From contig JAHHTN010000016.1 in NCBI GenBank assembly GCA_020024645.1, forward strand, positions 1-34,803: DNA of 34,803 bases. Reading direction: 5' to 3'. The notes under the pieces were generated by a model, which was given only the letters and a program-made list of their open reading frames with translations, was not told the DNA's origin and made no database searches. Within the stretch, counting starts at the first letter, position 1, and each line of letters opens with the position of its first letter. The DNA is from Faecalimonas sp. (GTDB lineage: Bacteria > Bacillota > Clostridia > Lachnospirales > Lachnospiraceae). Position numbers and translations under genes: made by a program. Below, piece by piece: positions 24,125-33,282 of this stretch.

Positions 24125-24961
24125 CTATAATAATGCTTGATAAATTTCTCTTTTTGCTACTCCTCTATCTTTAGCTACTCGCTTCATTGCTTCTTTCTTA
24201 TCAATCCCTTGTGACAGATAATATTCCATATGTTTTTCTATGCTCATCTCTTCCCAACGTGAAATTTCTTCTCCTCGTATTTCCTCACGACTTTTACCTT
24301 CCAAAACAAGAACACATTCTCCTTTTGGCACATAATTTTCATAATGAGAAATTGCTTCTTCAAGTGTCGTTGCAAATGCAACTTCATGTTTCTTTGTCAA
24401 CTCACGACAAACAGTAATTTTTCGATTACCTAATGTATCATATAATTCTTTTAATGTTTTTATCAGACGATGAGGTGCTTCATACAAAATCATTGTTCTT
24501 GTTTCGTTTGTAAGTTCTTTTAAAACTTCCTGTTTTTCTTTTTTATCACTAGGAAGAAATGCTTCAAATGCAAATCTTCTCGTAGACAATCCTGATAAAG
24601 TAAGAGCAGTAATACAAGCTGATGCCCCTGGAAGTGAAGTTACTTCAATTTCTGAATCATAACACATTTTTACTAATTCTTCTCCAGGATCAGATATTCC
24701 AGGCGTTCCTGCATCTGTAATTAACGCAATATTTACTCCAGCTTGCAATTTTTCCACTAATTTTTTACCTTTTTCAATCTTATTGTACTCATGATAACTT
24801 GTCATTGGTGTTTTTATTTCAAAATAATTCAATAATTTAATACTATTTCTTGTATCTTCAGCAGCAATTAAATCTACTTCCTGCAAAGTCCGTATAACTC
24901 TATATGTGATGTCTTCCAAATTGCCAATTGGCGTTGCACACAAATATAGTTTCCCTGCCAT
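24125..24961 (-). CDS. rsmI: 16S rRNA (cytidine1402-2'-O)-methyltransferase
   Basis: 278 residues of the tetrapyrrole-methylase (SPOUT-unrelated) fold with RsmI signatures: ATPIGNLEDIT (9-19), AAEDTRNS (33-40), TDAGTPGISDPG (82-93), SLPGASA and LYEAPHRL. It 2'-O-methylates C1402 in the ribosomal decoding centre. A C-terminal tail with KKEAMKRVAKDRGVAKREIYQALL-type helix (about 254-278) is as in Bacillus YraL. AAAGGAG precedes the ATG, and the gene follows the TrmN6-like gene by 11 bases. Confidence 0.95.
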   Translation of the reverse strand: MAGKLYLCATPIGNLEDITYRVIRTLQEVDLIAAEDTRNSIKLLNYFEIKTPMTSYHEYNKIEKGKKLVEKLQAGVNIALITDAGTPGISDPGEELVKMCYDSEIEVTSLPGASACITALTLSGLSTRRFAFEAFLPSDKKEKQEVLKELTNETRTMILYEAPHRLIKTLKELYDTLGNRKITVCRELTKKHEVAFATTLEEAISHYENYVPKGECVLVLEGKSREEIRGEEISRWEEMSIEKHMEYYLSQGIDKKEAMKRVAKDRGVAKREIYQALL

Positions 24962-24972
24962 ATTCTACTCCT

Positions 24973-25713
24973 TTACTTTAACCCATATTCTCTTAACAAC
25001 TCATCTGTATATCTATTTTTTCCCTTATACACAATTAAAGGAGATTCTACTTTCATCCTAGAATTTCCCCCTTTACTTCCCTCTATTAAAACCATATTTG
25101 GCTCTTTGTCAATATAAGGGTATACTAAACGCATACGCTTCGGCTCTATCTTATAAGAGCACATTTTCGATAAAATTTCCGCAAGTCTGAAAGGACGGTG
25201 TACCATATAAAATCTTCCTCCTGGACGAAGTACTTTTGCACTTTCACATAAAATATCATCCAAATCACATAAAACTTCATGTCTAGCTATTGCCTTTGCA
25301 CTGTTTTTATTTTGTAAACCATGAGCCCCAATCATATAAGGTGGATTTGTTGTAATTACATCAAAAGAGACAGAACCAAACAGGTTTGCTGCCTCTTTCA
25401 CATCTCCCGTCACAATATCAATTTTTTCTTCCAAATGATTATACGAAATACTTCTTCTCGCCATATCCGCGCTTTCTTGTTGAATTTCAAGTCCTGTAAA
25501 ATGTTTCCCATCTGTTTTTGCTTCCAGTAAAATAGGGATAATCCCTGTTCCTGTTCCTATATCAAGCACACTTTCTCCCTTTTTTACTTTAGCAAAATTA
25601 GACAATAACACTGCATCCATTCCAAAACAAAATTTGCTTGGATTTTGAATAATACGATACCCTTTCACTTGTAAATCGTCCAATCGTTCTTCTGGTTTCA
25701 AATTATTCTCCAT
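24973..25713 (-). CDS. tRNA1(Val) (adenine37-N6)-methyltransferase-like protein
   Basis: 246 residues. A class I methyltransferase with SAM motif DIGTGTGIIP (51-60), acidic GLEIQ (74-78) and catalytic NPPY (123-126), the signature of N6-adenine or related methylation. The N-terminal start QNPSKFCFGMDAVLLSNFA is typical of the YfiC/TrmN6 family common in Firmicutes. The exact RNA target in Clostridia is not established. It overlaps the end of ricT by 11 bases, implying translational coupling, and precedes rsmI. Confidence 0.87.
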   Translation of the reverse strand: MENNLKPEERLDDLQVKGYRIIQNPSKFCFGMDAVLLSNFAKVKKGESVLDIGTGTGIIPILLEAKTDGKHFTGLEIQQESADMARRSISYNHLEEKIDIVTGDVKEAANLFGSVSFDVITTNPPYMIGAHGLQNKNSAKAIARHEVLCDLDDILCESAKVLRPGGRFYMVHRPFRLAEILSKMCSYKIEPKRMRLVYPYIDKEPNMVLIEGSKGGNSRMKVESPLIVYKGKNRYTDELLREYGLK

Positions 25714-26614
25714 CTAATTTCGATGCTCCCTCTCCTCTTTCCAAAGCTGCAAGTTCTTTCATTTCTTCTTTCGAAAGTTTTACATCTATTTTCTTACGTC
25801 TTGGTTTGAATTTCAACTCACTCACTTTATATTCTCGTATTTCTTTCTCATCATTTTCTAGAGTTACGATTACTTTTACTAATTGGCGAAGTACGCTTAA
25901 ATTCTGTACTTCTCCTCTAAGTCCATCCACAGTTGTAACCGTATCACCAATAGCTGGCAGACGACTATTTAAATATTCATATGTTTCCTCTTCATTTGTC
26001 AAACAGCACATCAACCTTCCACAAACCCCTGAAATTTTAGTAGGGTTTAAAGATAAATTCTGTTCTTTTGCCATTTTAATAGATACTGGAGCAAACTCTG
26101 ACAAATAAGTATGGCAACAAAGAGGTCTTCCACAAATACCTATTCCACCACGAATTTTTGTTTCATCACGAACACCGATTTGACGAAGTTCAATTCTTGT
26201 GCGAAAAACTGCTGCCAAATCTTTCACCAATTCTCTAAAGTCAATTCTTCCATCTGCAGTGAAATAAAATAATACTTTATTATTATCAAATGTATATTCC
26301 GCATCGATTAATTTCATTTCCAAACCATGTTTACGGATTTTTTCCAAACATATTTCAAAGGCTTCTTTTTCTTTCTCTTTATTTCTTATTTCTATTCTTT
26401 TATCTTCTTCTGTAGCAACTCTAATTACTGATTTTAATGGTTGCATAATCTCATCATCTTCTACTTCTTTCGGATTCGTTACTACACTTCCAAATTCAAC
26501 ACCTCTAGATGTCTCTACAATTACTTTATCACCTTTTTGAATATTTAATTTTGCTGGTGAAAAAAAATATATTTTACCAGCTGTGCGAAATCTCACACCT
26601 ATTACTTTTGTCAT
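25703..26614 (-). CDS. ricT: PSP1/RicT family protein (Y-complex, YaaT)
   Basis: 303 residues with the PSP1 domain. Two cysteine clusters, CGRPLCC (161-167) and CGRLMCC (198-204), fit the conserved cysteines tied to Fe-S binding in the RicAFT complex. In Bacillus subtilis RicT (YaaT) works with RicA and RicF in RNase Y-dependent mRNA maturation and promotes sporulation, biofilm and competence. The C-terminal KPRRKKIDVKLSKEEMKE is a charged tail. It follows holB by two bases, the usual holB-ricT pair. Confidence 0.93.
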   Translation of the reverse strand: MTKVIGVRFRTAGKIYFFSPAKLNIQKGDKVIVETSRGVEFGSVVTNPKEVEDDEIMQPLKSVIRVATEEDKRIEIRNKEKEKEAFEICLEKIRKHGLEMKLIDAEYTFDNNKVLFYFTADGRIDFRELVKDLAAVFRTRIELRQIGVRDETKIRGGIGICGRPLCCHTYLSEFAPVSIKMAKEQNLSLNPTKISGVCGRLMCCLTNEEETYEYLNSRLPAIGDTVTTVDGLRGEVQNLSVLRQLVKVIVTLENDEKEIREYKVSELKFKPRRKKIDVKLSKEEMKELAALERGEGASKLDGE

Positions 26615-26616
26615 TC

Positions 26617-27606
26617 TTAGTTCTCCTTTATTGTCAGCAATAATAATTCCATAACCAAATCAAAATTAACATTTGCCTTTAATCTTGCTTTCGCTTTCTC
26701 AAGACTGTCTAAAATAATCTCAATTCCTTCATATGAACTCTTATTTGCTCTATCTTTTATATATTTTAATTGATCGGCAAACACAATACCATTCACATCT
26801 TTAGTTGCCTTATAAATTAACACATCTCTGTACCAAATCATAATAATATCCAAATAATCATTGATACTTAATTTATATGTTCCTATTTTCTTAATGGCAC
26901 ATACAATCTCAGCAATTTCCATCTCATTTATATGTTTTAACAACTGTAGGGCCTCTTCCTTAATTTCATTAAAATGTTCAGAAGATGCTAACATAATAGC
27001 ACGTCCCATATTCCCCTGTGCAAACGCCGAACAGATATCCGCTTGATAATCAGGAATCTGCATCTGTTCCATAAGATACTTTTTAATCAAAGTTGTCTTA
27101 ATATTTCTCAGTTTAAGCATAACGCATCTAGACATAATTGTCGAAAGCAGACTCTCTGCATTCTCTGTCAGTAAAAAAATAATCGCATATGACGGTGGCT
27201 CTTCAATTGTTTTTAAAAGTGCATTCTGTGCCTGTACAGAAAGTAAATCTGCTTCAGGAATAATATAGATCTTATATGGGCTACTATACGGCTTAATAAC
27301 AATATCATTATTTACCTGCGTACGAATATCATCTACACTGATTGTATTTGGCTTTTCATGTGTTACATGAATAATATCAGGATGATTTCCACTTTTAGCC
27401 TGTTTACAGGAATGACACTCACCACATGGATTCGGTGTATGCTTTTCACACTGTAATGTCATAGCGAATAAATCTGCTAACATCTTTTTTCCCGAACCTC
27501 TTTCTCCATTCAAAATATACGCATGAGACACTTTATTTTGGGATACTGCATTCTGAATATATTGAATAATATCATTGTGTCCGATTACATCTTTGAATCC
27601 TTTCAT
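26617..27606 (-). CDS. holB: DNA polymerase III subunit delta'
   Basis: 329 residues. An AAA+ clamp-loader subunit with a P-loop-like GERGSGKK (34-41), four-Cys zinc module C53/C61/C64/C67, Walker-B-like IYIIPEAD (113-120) and the SRC motif (159-161) that senses ATP in neighbouring subunits. It works with DnaX and HolA to load the beta clamp. The start GTAACATG is preceded by GGAAAGGAATGG, a moderate ribosome site. It sits between the guanylate-kinase-like gene (42-base gap) and ricT. Confidence 0.93.
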   Translation of the reverse strand: MKGFKDVIGHNDIIQYIQNAVSQNKVSHAYILNGERGSGKKMLADLFAMTLQCEKHTPNPCGECHSCKQAKSGNHPDIIHVTHEKPNTISVDDIRTQVNNDIVIKPYSSPYKIYIIPEADLLSVQAQNALLKTIEEPPSYAIIFLLTENAESLLSTIMSRCVMLKLRNIKTTLIKKYLMEQMQIPDYQADICSAFAQGNMGRAIMLASSEHFNEIKEEALQLLKHINEMEIAEIVCAIKKIGTYKLSINDYLDIIMIWYRDVLIYKATKDVNGIVFADQLKYIKDRANKSSYEGIEIILDSLEKAKARLKANVNFDLVMELLLLTIKEN

Positions 27607-27648
27607 GTTACCACCATTCCTTTCCTGAAGTTATATATTCTTAGTATA

Positions 27649-28233
27649 TCATAGTTTTTCTCTAATATATAGTACAATTTCCTCTACACAAGTATCCACA
27701 TTTTCATTATGAAATCTCTTTTTTATCCCCAGTTTTTCTAAGTTTTCCTCCGAAAAATCTTTTGTATCAGCTAAAAATCTCCTACAAAGTTCCGCATATT
27801 TAGGATTTTCCTGCCTTTGTTCACGCTCTAATGCCCTTGCCAAACGTTCCCCGTCTTCTACTTCTATATAAACCGGAACAAGATTTTCTTCCCCAAAATA
27901 TTCTTGCATCTTTTCATAAGAAACTAATGTTCCAATTATAATATAATTATTCATTTCCAATTGAATTTGATCATCTGCTACAGTAAAATAATTCCATTGA
28001 CCATGTACAGTGTCATAAGCTCGTAATTCTATTATTTTTCCACTTTCTTGAAATATTTCTAATTCCTTTTCACTAACAAAATAATATTCTACACCATCTT
28101 TTTCACCTTCTCGAATCGGTCGAGTTGTATATAAAACAATCGTTTTTAATTCTGGCAAACATTCCTGTAACTTTTTAAAAATTGTATCCTTTCCAGAAGA
28201 ACTTTTCCCCATAACATAAAAAATTTTACCCAT
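27649..28233 (-). CDS. guanylate-kinase-like P-loop protein
   Basis: 194 residues. P-loop GKSSSGKD (9-16) and the guanylate-kinase signature TTRPIREGEKDGVEYYF (36-52), which carries the GMP-contacting Arg and Tyr. The middle (VHGQWNYFT) echoes the VHGNYYGT of true Gmk. The P-loop is unusual (SSSGKD rather than PSGVGKG) and the lid region REQRQENPKYAELCRRF diverges from Gmk. In many Firmicutes tmk occupies this slot beside holB. So it may be a paralogue with other specificity. The start ATG at 28233 overlaps the decarboxylase stop by eight bases (ATGGGTAA). Confidence 0.75.
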   Translation of the reverse strand: MGKIFYVMGKSSSGKDTIFKKLQECLPELKTIVLYTTRPIREGEKDGVEYYFVSEKELEIFQESGKIIELRAYDTVHGQWNYFTVADDQIQLEMNNYIIIGTLVSYEKMQEYFGEENLVPVYIEVEDGERLARALEREQRQENPKYAELCRRFLADTKDFSEENLEKLGIKKRFHNENVDTCVEEIVLYIREKL

Positions 28234-29623
28234 TTTTCCACACTCCAATATGTTTTTCCACTGCAATTCCTTCAATAGTAAACTGCTTTTCTTCATATTT
28301 TTTCAAATATTGTACTACCTCTTTTGTAATCCTCTCTCCAGGTACTAAAAATGGTATTCCTGGCGGATATACATAGGCATATTCTCCTGAAACTTTTCCT
28401 TCTGCATTTTCCCACTTTACATAGGAAAGTCCATCTTTTTGTGCTGATCGAAGTACCTCTGCATTTTTACAAACCAAAGATAAATGAGGAAGTTCTAAAT
28501 CTTCTATTTCTCTTTTCTCTATTTTCAATTTCTCATCTATCTCAAATAAAGCTTTCTTTAATCGTAAAAAACCTTCTGCAGTGTCCCCAACTGTTGTCAT
28601 TGCTAAAACATAAGTCCCCGCAGTCATCTCCATTTGCAAATGATATTTTTCCAAAAGAATTTTACTTAATTCTCCACTTGTTATATTGGTATCTTTTACC
28701 GAAATAATTAATTTGGAAATATCAAAATGTTCTGTCCTAATTATTTTCAAATGCTTTAATTCTTTTAATGCTTGTCTTAATGCAATTAACTCTTCTACAT
28801 ATCCATCAAAAAGAAGATTCTTATGATTTTCCAACATATCCATACAATAATCAATACTTGCCATAAGCACATATGAAGGACTACTTGATTGTAACATATG
28901 GAGATAATTTCTTACACTTTCTCTATTTACTATATTTCCATTCAAATGAATTAACGCAGTTTGTGTCATTGCCGGTAACGTTTTATGAACACTATGAATA
29001 ACAATATCCGCTCCCTTTTCATTTGCATTTTGGGGGAATATATTATTAAATCCAAAATGTGCACCGTGTGCCTCATCTACAATTAATGGGATATTATATT
29101 TGTGTACGATATTCGCTATATTTTCCACATCGGAAACAACCCCATCATACGTTGGCGAAACAATAACTACAGCTTTTATATCATTCTCTTTTTCTAAAAT
29201 TGACTTTATTTTTTCACACTTAATTTCTCCATTGATTTGTAAGTTTTTTTCATATTCCGGATAAAGATATACTGGTTCTAATTCGTTCATATAAATAGCA
29301 TGAGATACAGATTTATGGCAATTTCTTGCCACTAAAATCTTGTCCCCTCTCTCAGTGACACCTAAAATAGCACTTAAAATCCCAACTGTACTACCATTTA
29401 CAAGAAAATGGCTCTCCTCTGCTTGATAAAGTTTTGAAGCTCTCTTCTCTGCTAATTTTAAAATTCCTGTCGCATGATGTAAATCATCAAATCCTTCTAT
29501 TTCCGTAATATCTATTCCATATGGAAGTCCAATAGGAAATTTTTCTATATTACGTTTATGTCCCGGCATATGAAATCCATAATAATCGGCTTCTTCATAC
29601 ATCTTCAATTTTTCATAGAGCAT
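28226..29623 (-). CDS. PLP-dependent Orn/Lys/Arg decarboxylase family protein
   Basis: 465 residues, fold-type I. N-terminal FHMPGHKRN (17-25) is the family signature. DEAHGAH (183-189) supplies the PLP-ring Asp and His, and Lys214 in HSVHKTLPAMTQT is the Schiff-base lysine. The C-terminal YPPGIPFLVPGE binds substrate. The family (SpeA/YaaO type) decarboxylates arginine, lysine or ornithine for polyamine synthesis. The short length without an N-terminal wing domain matches the Gram-positive YaaO/SpeA form. The exact substrate is undetermined. It heads the gmk-like-holB-ricT run. Confidence 0.88.
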   Translation of the reverse strand: MLYEKLKMYEEADYYGFHMPGHKRNIEKFPIGLPYGIDITEIEGFDDLHHATGILKLAEKRASKLYQAEESHFLVNGSTVGILSAILGVTERGDKILVARNCHKSVSHAIYMNELEPVYLYPEYEKNLQINGEIKCEKIKSILEKENDIKAVVIVSPTYDGVVSDVENIANIVHKYNIPLIVDEAHGAHFGFNNIFPQNANEKGADIVIHSVHKTLPAMTQTALIHLNGNIVNRESVRNYLHMLQSSSPSYVLMASIDYCMDMLENHKNLLFDGYVEELIALRQALKELKHLKIIRTEHFDISKLIISVKDTNITSGELSKILLEKYHLQMEMTAGTYVLAMTTVGDTAEGFLRLKKALFEIDEKLKIEKREIEDLELPHLSLVCKNAEVLRSAQKDGLSYVKWENAEGKVSGEYAYVYPPGIPFLVPGERITKEVVQYLKKYEEKQFTIEGIAVEKHIGVWKNG

Positions 29624-29646
29624 TATCTGTTCTCCCTTTCCTATAT

Positions 29647-29687
29647 ATAAAAAAAAGCAGAATCCCTTTCATTAAGGTCTTTCTGCT
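29647..29687 (-). terminator. intrinsic terminator after tRNA-Leu
   Basis: On the minus strand, AGCAGAA (29681-29687) pairs with TTCTGCT (29656-29662), with an inner AAGG/CCTT stem, and eight T follow. The decarboxylase start lies 24 bases downstream, so its promoter must overlap this hairpin or transcription reads through. Confidence 0.82.
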
Positions 29688-29693
29688 CATCTA

Positions 29694-29776
29694 TGCGGAA
29701 GATGGGACTTGAACCCACACGTAGTAATCCACACTAGAACCTGAATCTAGCTCGTCTGCCATTCCGACACTTCCGC
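29694..29776 (-). tRNA. tRNA-Leu (anticodon CAG)
   Basis: Acceptor arms GCGGAAG and CTTCCGC pair perfectly, with discriminator A. The anticodon stem CTAGA/TCTAG closes the loop TTCAGGT, giving anticodon CAG. A long variable arm (TGTGGATTACTACGT region) and a T-arm with GGTTCAAGT identify a class II Leu tRNA. No CCA is encoded; the end must be added by nucleotidyltransferase. Confidence 0.97.
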
Positions 29777-29788
29777 AAGTTGTTTTTT

Positions 29789-29817
29789 ATTATACTGCTT
29801 TTTAAGTTTTTAGTCAA
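29789..29817 (-). promoter_or_regulatory. promoter of tRNA-Leu
   Basis: On the minus strand, TTGACT (29812-29817), a 17-base spacer and a perfect TATAAT (29789-29794), 12 bases before the tRNA 5' end. Confidence 0.85.
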
Positions 29818-29842
29818 ATATATTTGTTTTTCTTATAAAACA

Positions 29843-29880
29843 TAGAAAAGATATGACTTACATAAGCCATATCTTTTCTA
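29843..29880 (-). terminator. intrinsic terminator after carB
   Basis: TAGAAAAGATATG (29843-29855) pairs perfectly with its complement (29868-29880), with an inner CTTA/TAAG pairing. On the minus strand a T-rich TGTTTTAT stretch follows. It is 9 bases after the carB stop. Confidence 0.82.
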
Positions 29881-29889
29881 TTATTTTAA

Positions 29890-32800
29890 TTATAAATCTC
29901 TTATCTGTGCATGTAATTCTTGAAGTGATTTTACTTCTCCACATCCTGGTTTTTTCATTGATTTAATACCACTTATAGTAGCTTTTGCTGCTGCCATTGT
30001 AGTCATATATGGAACTTTTGCTTTGATAGCTGCTTTACGAAGATAACTATCATCTTCTTGTCTATCCTGTCCAATCGGAGTATTGATAATTAAATCTACT
30101 TTACCATTCGTAATTAAATCTAACATATCTGGTCTGCCTTCATTGAGTTTATATACTCTTTCTGCTTCCATTCCAGCATCTTGAATTAACTTACAAGTAT
30201 TTTTAGATGCTAAGATTTTAAATCCACTTTCGATAAATTCTTTAGCTACCTCTACTACTTCTGGCTTATCCTTATCATTGATTGACATTAACACTGTTCC
30301 TTCTAATGGAATTTTCTTCTGTGTCGCTTCCTGAGCTTTATAAAATGCTTCACCATAGAAAGAAGATAACCCTAATACTTCACCTGTAGAACGCATTTCA
30401 GGTCCTAAAACAGGGTCTACCTCCTGGAACATATTAAATGGAAATACAGCTTCTTTTACTCCATAATGTGGAATATATTGTTCTTTTAACTGTGGAACAG
30501 GTGATGGTTTTCCTGTCAATTCTGCAGTAACAATCTCAGTTGCAAGAGGCACCATTTTGATGTTACATACTTTAGACACTAATGGAACTGTTCTTGATGC
30601 TCTTGGATTCGCTTCCAATACATATACTTTTCCATTTTCAATTGCATATTGCATGTTCATAAGACCTTTAACATGCATTTCCTCTGCAATTTTTCTTGTA
30701 TATTCTTTGATTGTTTGAATATTTTCTTCTGTAATATGTCTTGATGGTATGATACAAGCCGAGTCACCTGAATGTACACCAGCTAACTCAATATGTTCCA
30801 TTACTGCTGGAACAAATGCATGTGTTCCATCACTAATTGCATCTGCTTCACATTCTAAAGCGTGATTTAAGAAACGGTCTATTAAAATTGGTCTATCTGG
30901 TGTAACACCTACAGCAGCTTTCATATATCCTGCCATACTTTCTGAGTCATACACAACTTCCATTCCTCGTCCACCAAGAACGTAAGAAGGTCTAACCATA
31001 ACTGGATAACCAATTCTTTCCGCAATCTCAACTGCTTCTTCAACATTTACTGCCATTCCTGATTCAGGCATAGGAATTTCCAATTTTTCCATCATTGCAC
31101 GGAATAAATCTCTATCTTCAGCAAGATCAATTACAGATGGTGCTGTTCCAAGAATTTTAACTCCATTTTTCTCTAAGTCCGCTGCAAGATTGAGAGGTGT
31201 TTGTCCACCAAACTGCGCAATAACCCCTACTGGTTTTTCCTTTTTATAAATGCTAAGTACATCTTCTAATGTAAGCGGTTCAAAATATAATTTATCTGAT
31301 GTATCATAATCTGTTGAAACTGTTTCAGGATTACAGTTTACAATAATTGTCTCAAATCCTAATTTTTTCAATGCAAGAGAAGCATGTACACAACAATAAT
31401 CAAATTCAATACCTTGTCCAATTCTGTTCGGACCTCCGCCTAAAATCATTATTTTTGGCTTATCTTCACAAACTGGATTTTTATCTTCTGCATTGTATGT
31501 TGAATAATAGTATGCACTATCTTCTGTTCCACTTACGTGAACTCCTTCCCATGCTTCTTCAACACCAAGTTCAATTCTCTTTTCTCTGATTTCTGCTTCA
31601 TCTATGTCTAATAACTGACTTAAATATTTATCAGCAAAACCATCTTTTTTTGCTGTAATTAAAGCTTCATCAGAAGGCAACTGTCCTTTTGATTTCAAAA
31701 GTTCTTCTTCTTCTTCAACTAACTCTTTCATTTGTTCAATGAAGTATGCTTTTACTTTTGTTCTTTCATGAATTTCTTCGATTGTAGCACCTTTTCTCAA
31801 TGCTTCATACATAATAAAGTGACGTTCACTTGTAGGTTTTACTAACATTTTAAGAAGTTCGTCTTTTGATTTTGTATCAAAATCTTTTGCATGTCCAAGT
31901 CCATAACGACCTGTTTCCAAACTTCTGATTGCTTTTTGTAATGCTTCTTTATATGTTTTACCAATACTCATTACTTCACCTACAGCACGCATCTGAGTAC
32001 CTAATTTATCTTCTACACCTTTGAATTTTTCAAATGCCCAACGAGCAAACTTAATTACAATATAGTCTCCGTTTGGAACATATTTATCCAATGTTCCGTA
32101 TTTTCCACATGGAATATCTTTCAAAGTAAGCCCTGTTGCCAACATTGCTGATACAAGAGCAATTGGGAAACCTGTTGCTTTCGACGCAAGTGCTGATGAA
32201 CGTGATGTTCTTGGATTAATCTCAATAATGATGTCTCTATCCGTTTTTGGATCATGTGCCCACTGTACATTACATCCACCAATTACCTGAACTGAATCTA
32301 CTACTTTATGAGATTTTTCCTGTAAACGTTGCTGCACTTCCTCTGATATTGTAAGCATTGGAGCTGAACAGAATGAATCACCTGTATGTACTCCAAGAGG
32401 ATCAATGTTTTCAATGAAACATACTGTAACCATGTTTCCTTCAGAGTCACGAACTACTTCAAGTTCTAATTCTTCCCAACCTAAAATAGATTCCTCAACA
32501 AGTACTTGTCCTACTAAACTAGCTTGAAGTCCCCTTGCACAAACTGTTTTTAATTCTTCTTTATTGTAAACAAGTCCGCCTCCAGCGCCTCCCATTGTAT
32601 AAGCAGGTCTAAGAACAACTGGATAACCAAGCTCTTCCGCAATTGCAAGAGCTTCATCTACTGAATAGGCAACTTCACTTCTTGCCATTTCAATACCTAG
32701 ACTATCCATTGTCTTTTTAAACTCAATACGGTCTTCACCACGTTCAATTGCATCTACTTGAACTCCAATTACTTCAACATTATATTTTTCTAATATTCCT

Positions 32801-33114
32801 GCCTGTGCTAATTCTGAACATAAATTAAGACCGGATTGTCCACCTAAATTTGGTAATAGTGCATCTGGTCTTTCTTTAGCAATAATTTGCTCCATTCTCT
32901 CAACATTGAGAGGTTCAATATAAGTAACGTCAGCAGTTTCCGGGTCTGTCATAATTGTCGCCGGATTCGAATTAACTAATACAATTTCATAGCCTAAACT
33001 CTTAAGAGCTTTACACGCCTGTGTCCCTGAATAATCAAATTCACATGCCTGTCCAATAATAATAGGACCAGAACCAATAATAAGTACTTTGTGAATATCT
33101 TTTCTCTGTGACAT
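29890..33114 (-). CDS. carB: carbamoyl-phosphate synthase large subunit
   Basis: 1074 residues, normal CarB length. There are two homologous ATP-grasp halves: the first opens with LIIGSGPIIIGQACEFDYSG and the second with MILGGGPNRIGQGIEFDY. They are joined by an oligomerisation region, and a C-terminal MGS-like allosteric domain (about 930-1074) follows. It makes carbamoyl phosphate from ammonia (from CarA glutaminase), bicarbonate and two ATP for pyrimidines and arginine. The start is ATG at 33114, preceded by GGAGGAA; an in-frame ATG 39 bases earlier lacks a site. No carA is adjacent, and a separate promoter precedes the gene. Confidence 0.96.
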   Translation of the reverse strand: MSQRKDIHKVLIIGSGPIIIGQACEFDYSGTQACKALKSLGYEIVLVNSNPATIMTDPETADVTYIEPLNVERMEQIIAKERPDALLPNLGGQSGLNLCSELAQAGILEKYNVEVIGVQVDAIERGEDRIEFKKTMDSLGIEMARSEVAYSVDEALAIAEELGYPVVLRPAYTMGGAGGGLVYNKEELKTVCARGLQASLVGQVLVEESILGWEELELEVVRDSEGNMVTVCFIENIDPLGVHTGDSFCSAPMLTISEEVQQRLQEKSHKVVDSVQVIGGCNVQWAHDPKTDRDIIIEINPRTSRSSALASKATGFPIALVSAMLATGLTLKDIPCGKYGTLDKYVPNGDYIVIKFARWAFEKFKGVEDKLGTQMRAVGEVMSIGKTYKEALQKAIRSLETGRYGLGHAKDFDTKSKDELLKMLVKPTSERHFIMYEALRKGATIEEIHERTKVKAYFIEQMKELVEEEEELLKSKGQLPSDEALITAKKDGFADKYLSQLLDIDEAEIREKRIELGVEEAWEGVHVSGTEDSAYYYSTYNAEDKNPVCEDKPKIMILGGGPNRIGQGIEFDYCCVHASLALKKLGFETIIVNCNPETVSTDYDTSDKLYFEPLTLEDVLSIYKKEKPVGVIAQFGGQTPLNLAADLEKNGVKILGTAPSVIDLAEDRDLFRAMMEKLEIPMPESGMAVNVEEAVEIAERIGYPVMVRPSYVLGGRGMEVVYDSESMAGYMKAAVGVTPDRPILIDRFLNHALECEADAISDGTHAFVPAVMEHIELAGVHSGDSACIIPSRHITEENIQTIKEYTRKIAEEMHVKGLMNMQYAIENGKVYVLEANPRASRTVPLVSKVCNIKMVPLATEIVTAELTGKPSPVPQLKEQYIPHYGVKEAVFPFNMFQEVDPVLGPEMRSTGEVLGLSSFYGEAFYKAQEATQKKIPLEGTVLMSINDKDKPEVVEVAKEFIESGFKILASKNTCKLIQDAGMEAERVYKLNEGRPDMLDLITNGKVDLIINTPIGQDRQEDDSYLRKAAIKAKVPYMTTMAAAKATISGIKSMKKPGCGEVKSLQELHAQIRDL

Positions 33115-33155
33115 TGTAATTCCTCCTGTTTCTCGTTGTTTTTCCATTGCCAACT

Positions 33156-33184
33156 ATTATACAAAAAAAAAGATGGAATAGCAA
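33156..33184 (-). promoter_or_regulatory. promoter of carB overlapping the upstream terminator
   Basis: On the minus strand, TTGCTA (33179-33184), a 17-base spacer and a perfect TATAAT (33156-33161). The -35 lies within the terminator hairpin and the spacer includes its T run. Confidence 0.65.
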
Positions 33185-33198
33185 TGCTATTTTCCATC
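33163..33198 (-). terminator. intrinsic terminator between the YjeM-type antiporter and carB
   Basis: On the minus strand, GATGGAAAATAGC pairs with GCTATTCCATC (with a small bulge) and nine T follow. It lies about 85 bases after the antiporter stop. Confidence 0.85.
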
Positions 33199-33212
33199 TT
33201 TTTTTATTTTTA

Positions 33213-33264
33213 TAAATTCTGTAGAAAAGTTATTTATTTTTTAGTACTTCAAATACAGAATTTA
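33213..33264. repeat. 11-bp inverted repeat in the antiporter 3' region
   Basis: TAAATTCTGTA (33213-33223) and its exact complement (33254-33264) are separated by 30 A/T-rich bases. It lies between the antiporter stop and the terminator. It may be a 3'-UTR stem or a protein site; I see no T run that would make it a terminator. Confidence 0.45.
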
Positions 33265-33282
33265 CTATATTGTCACTAATAA

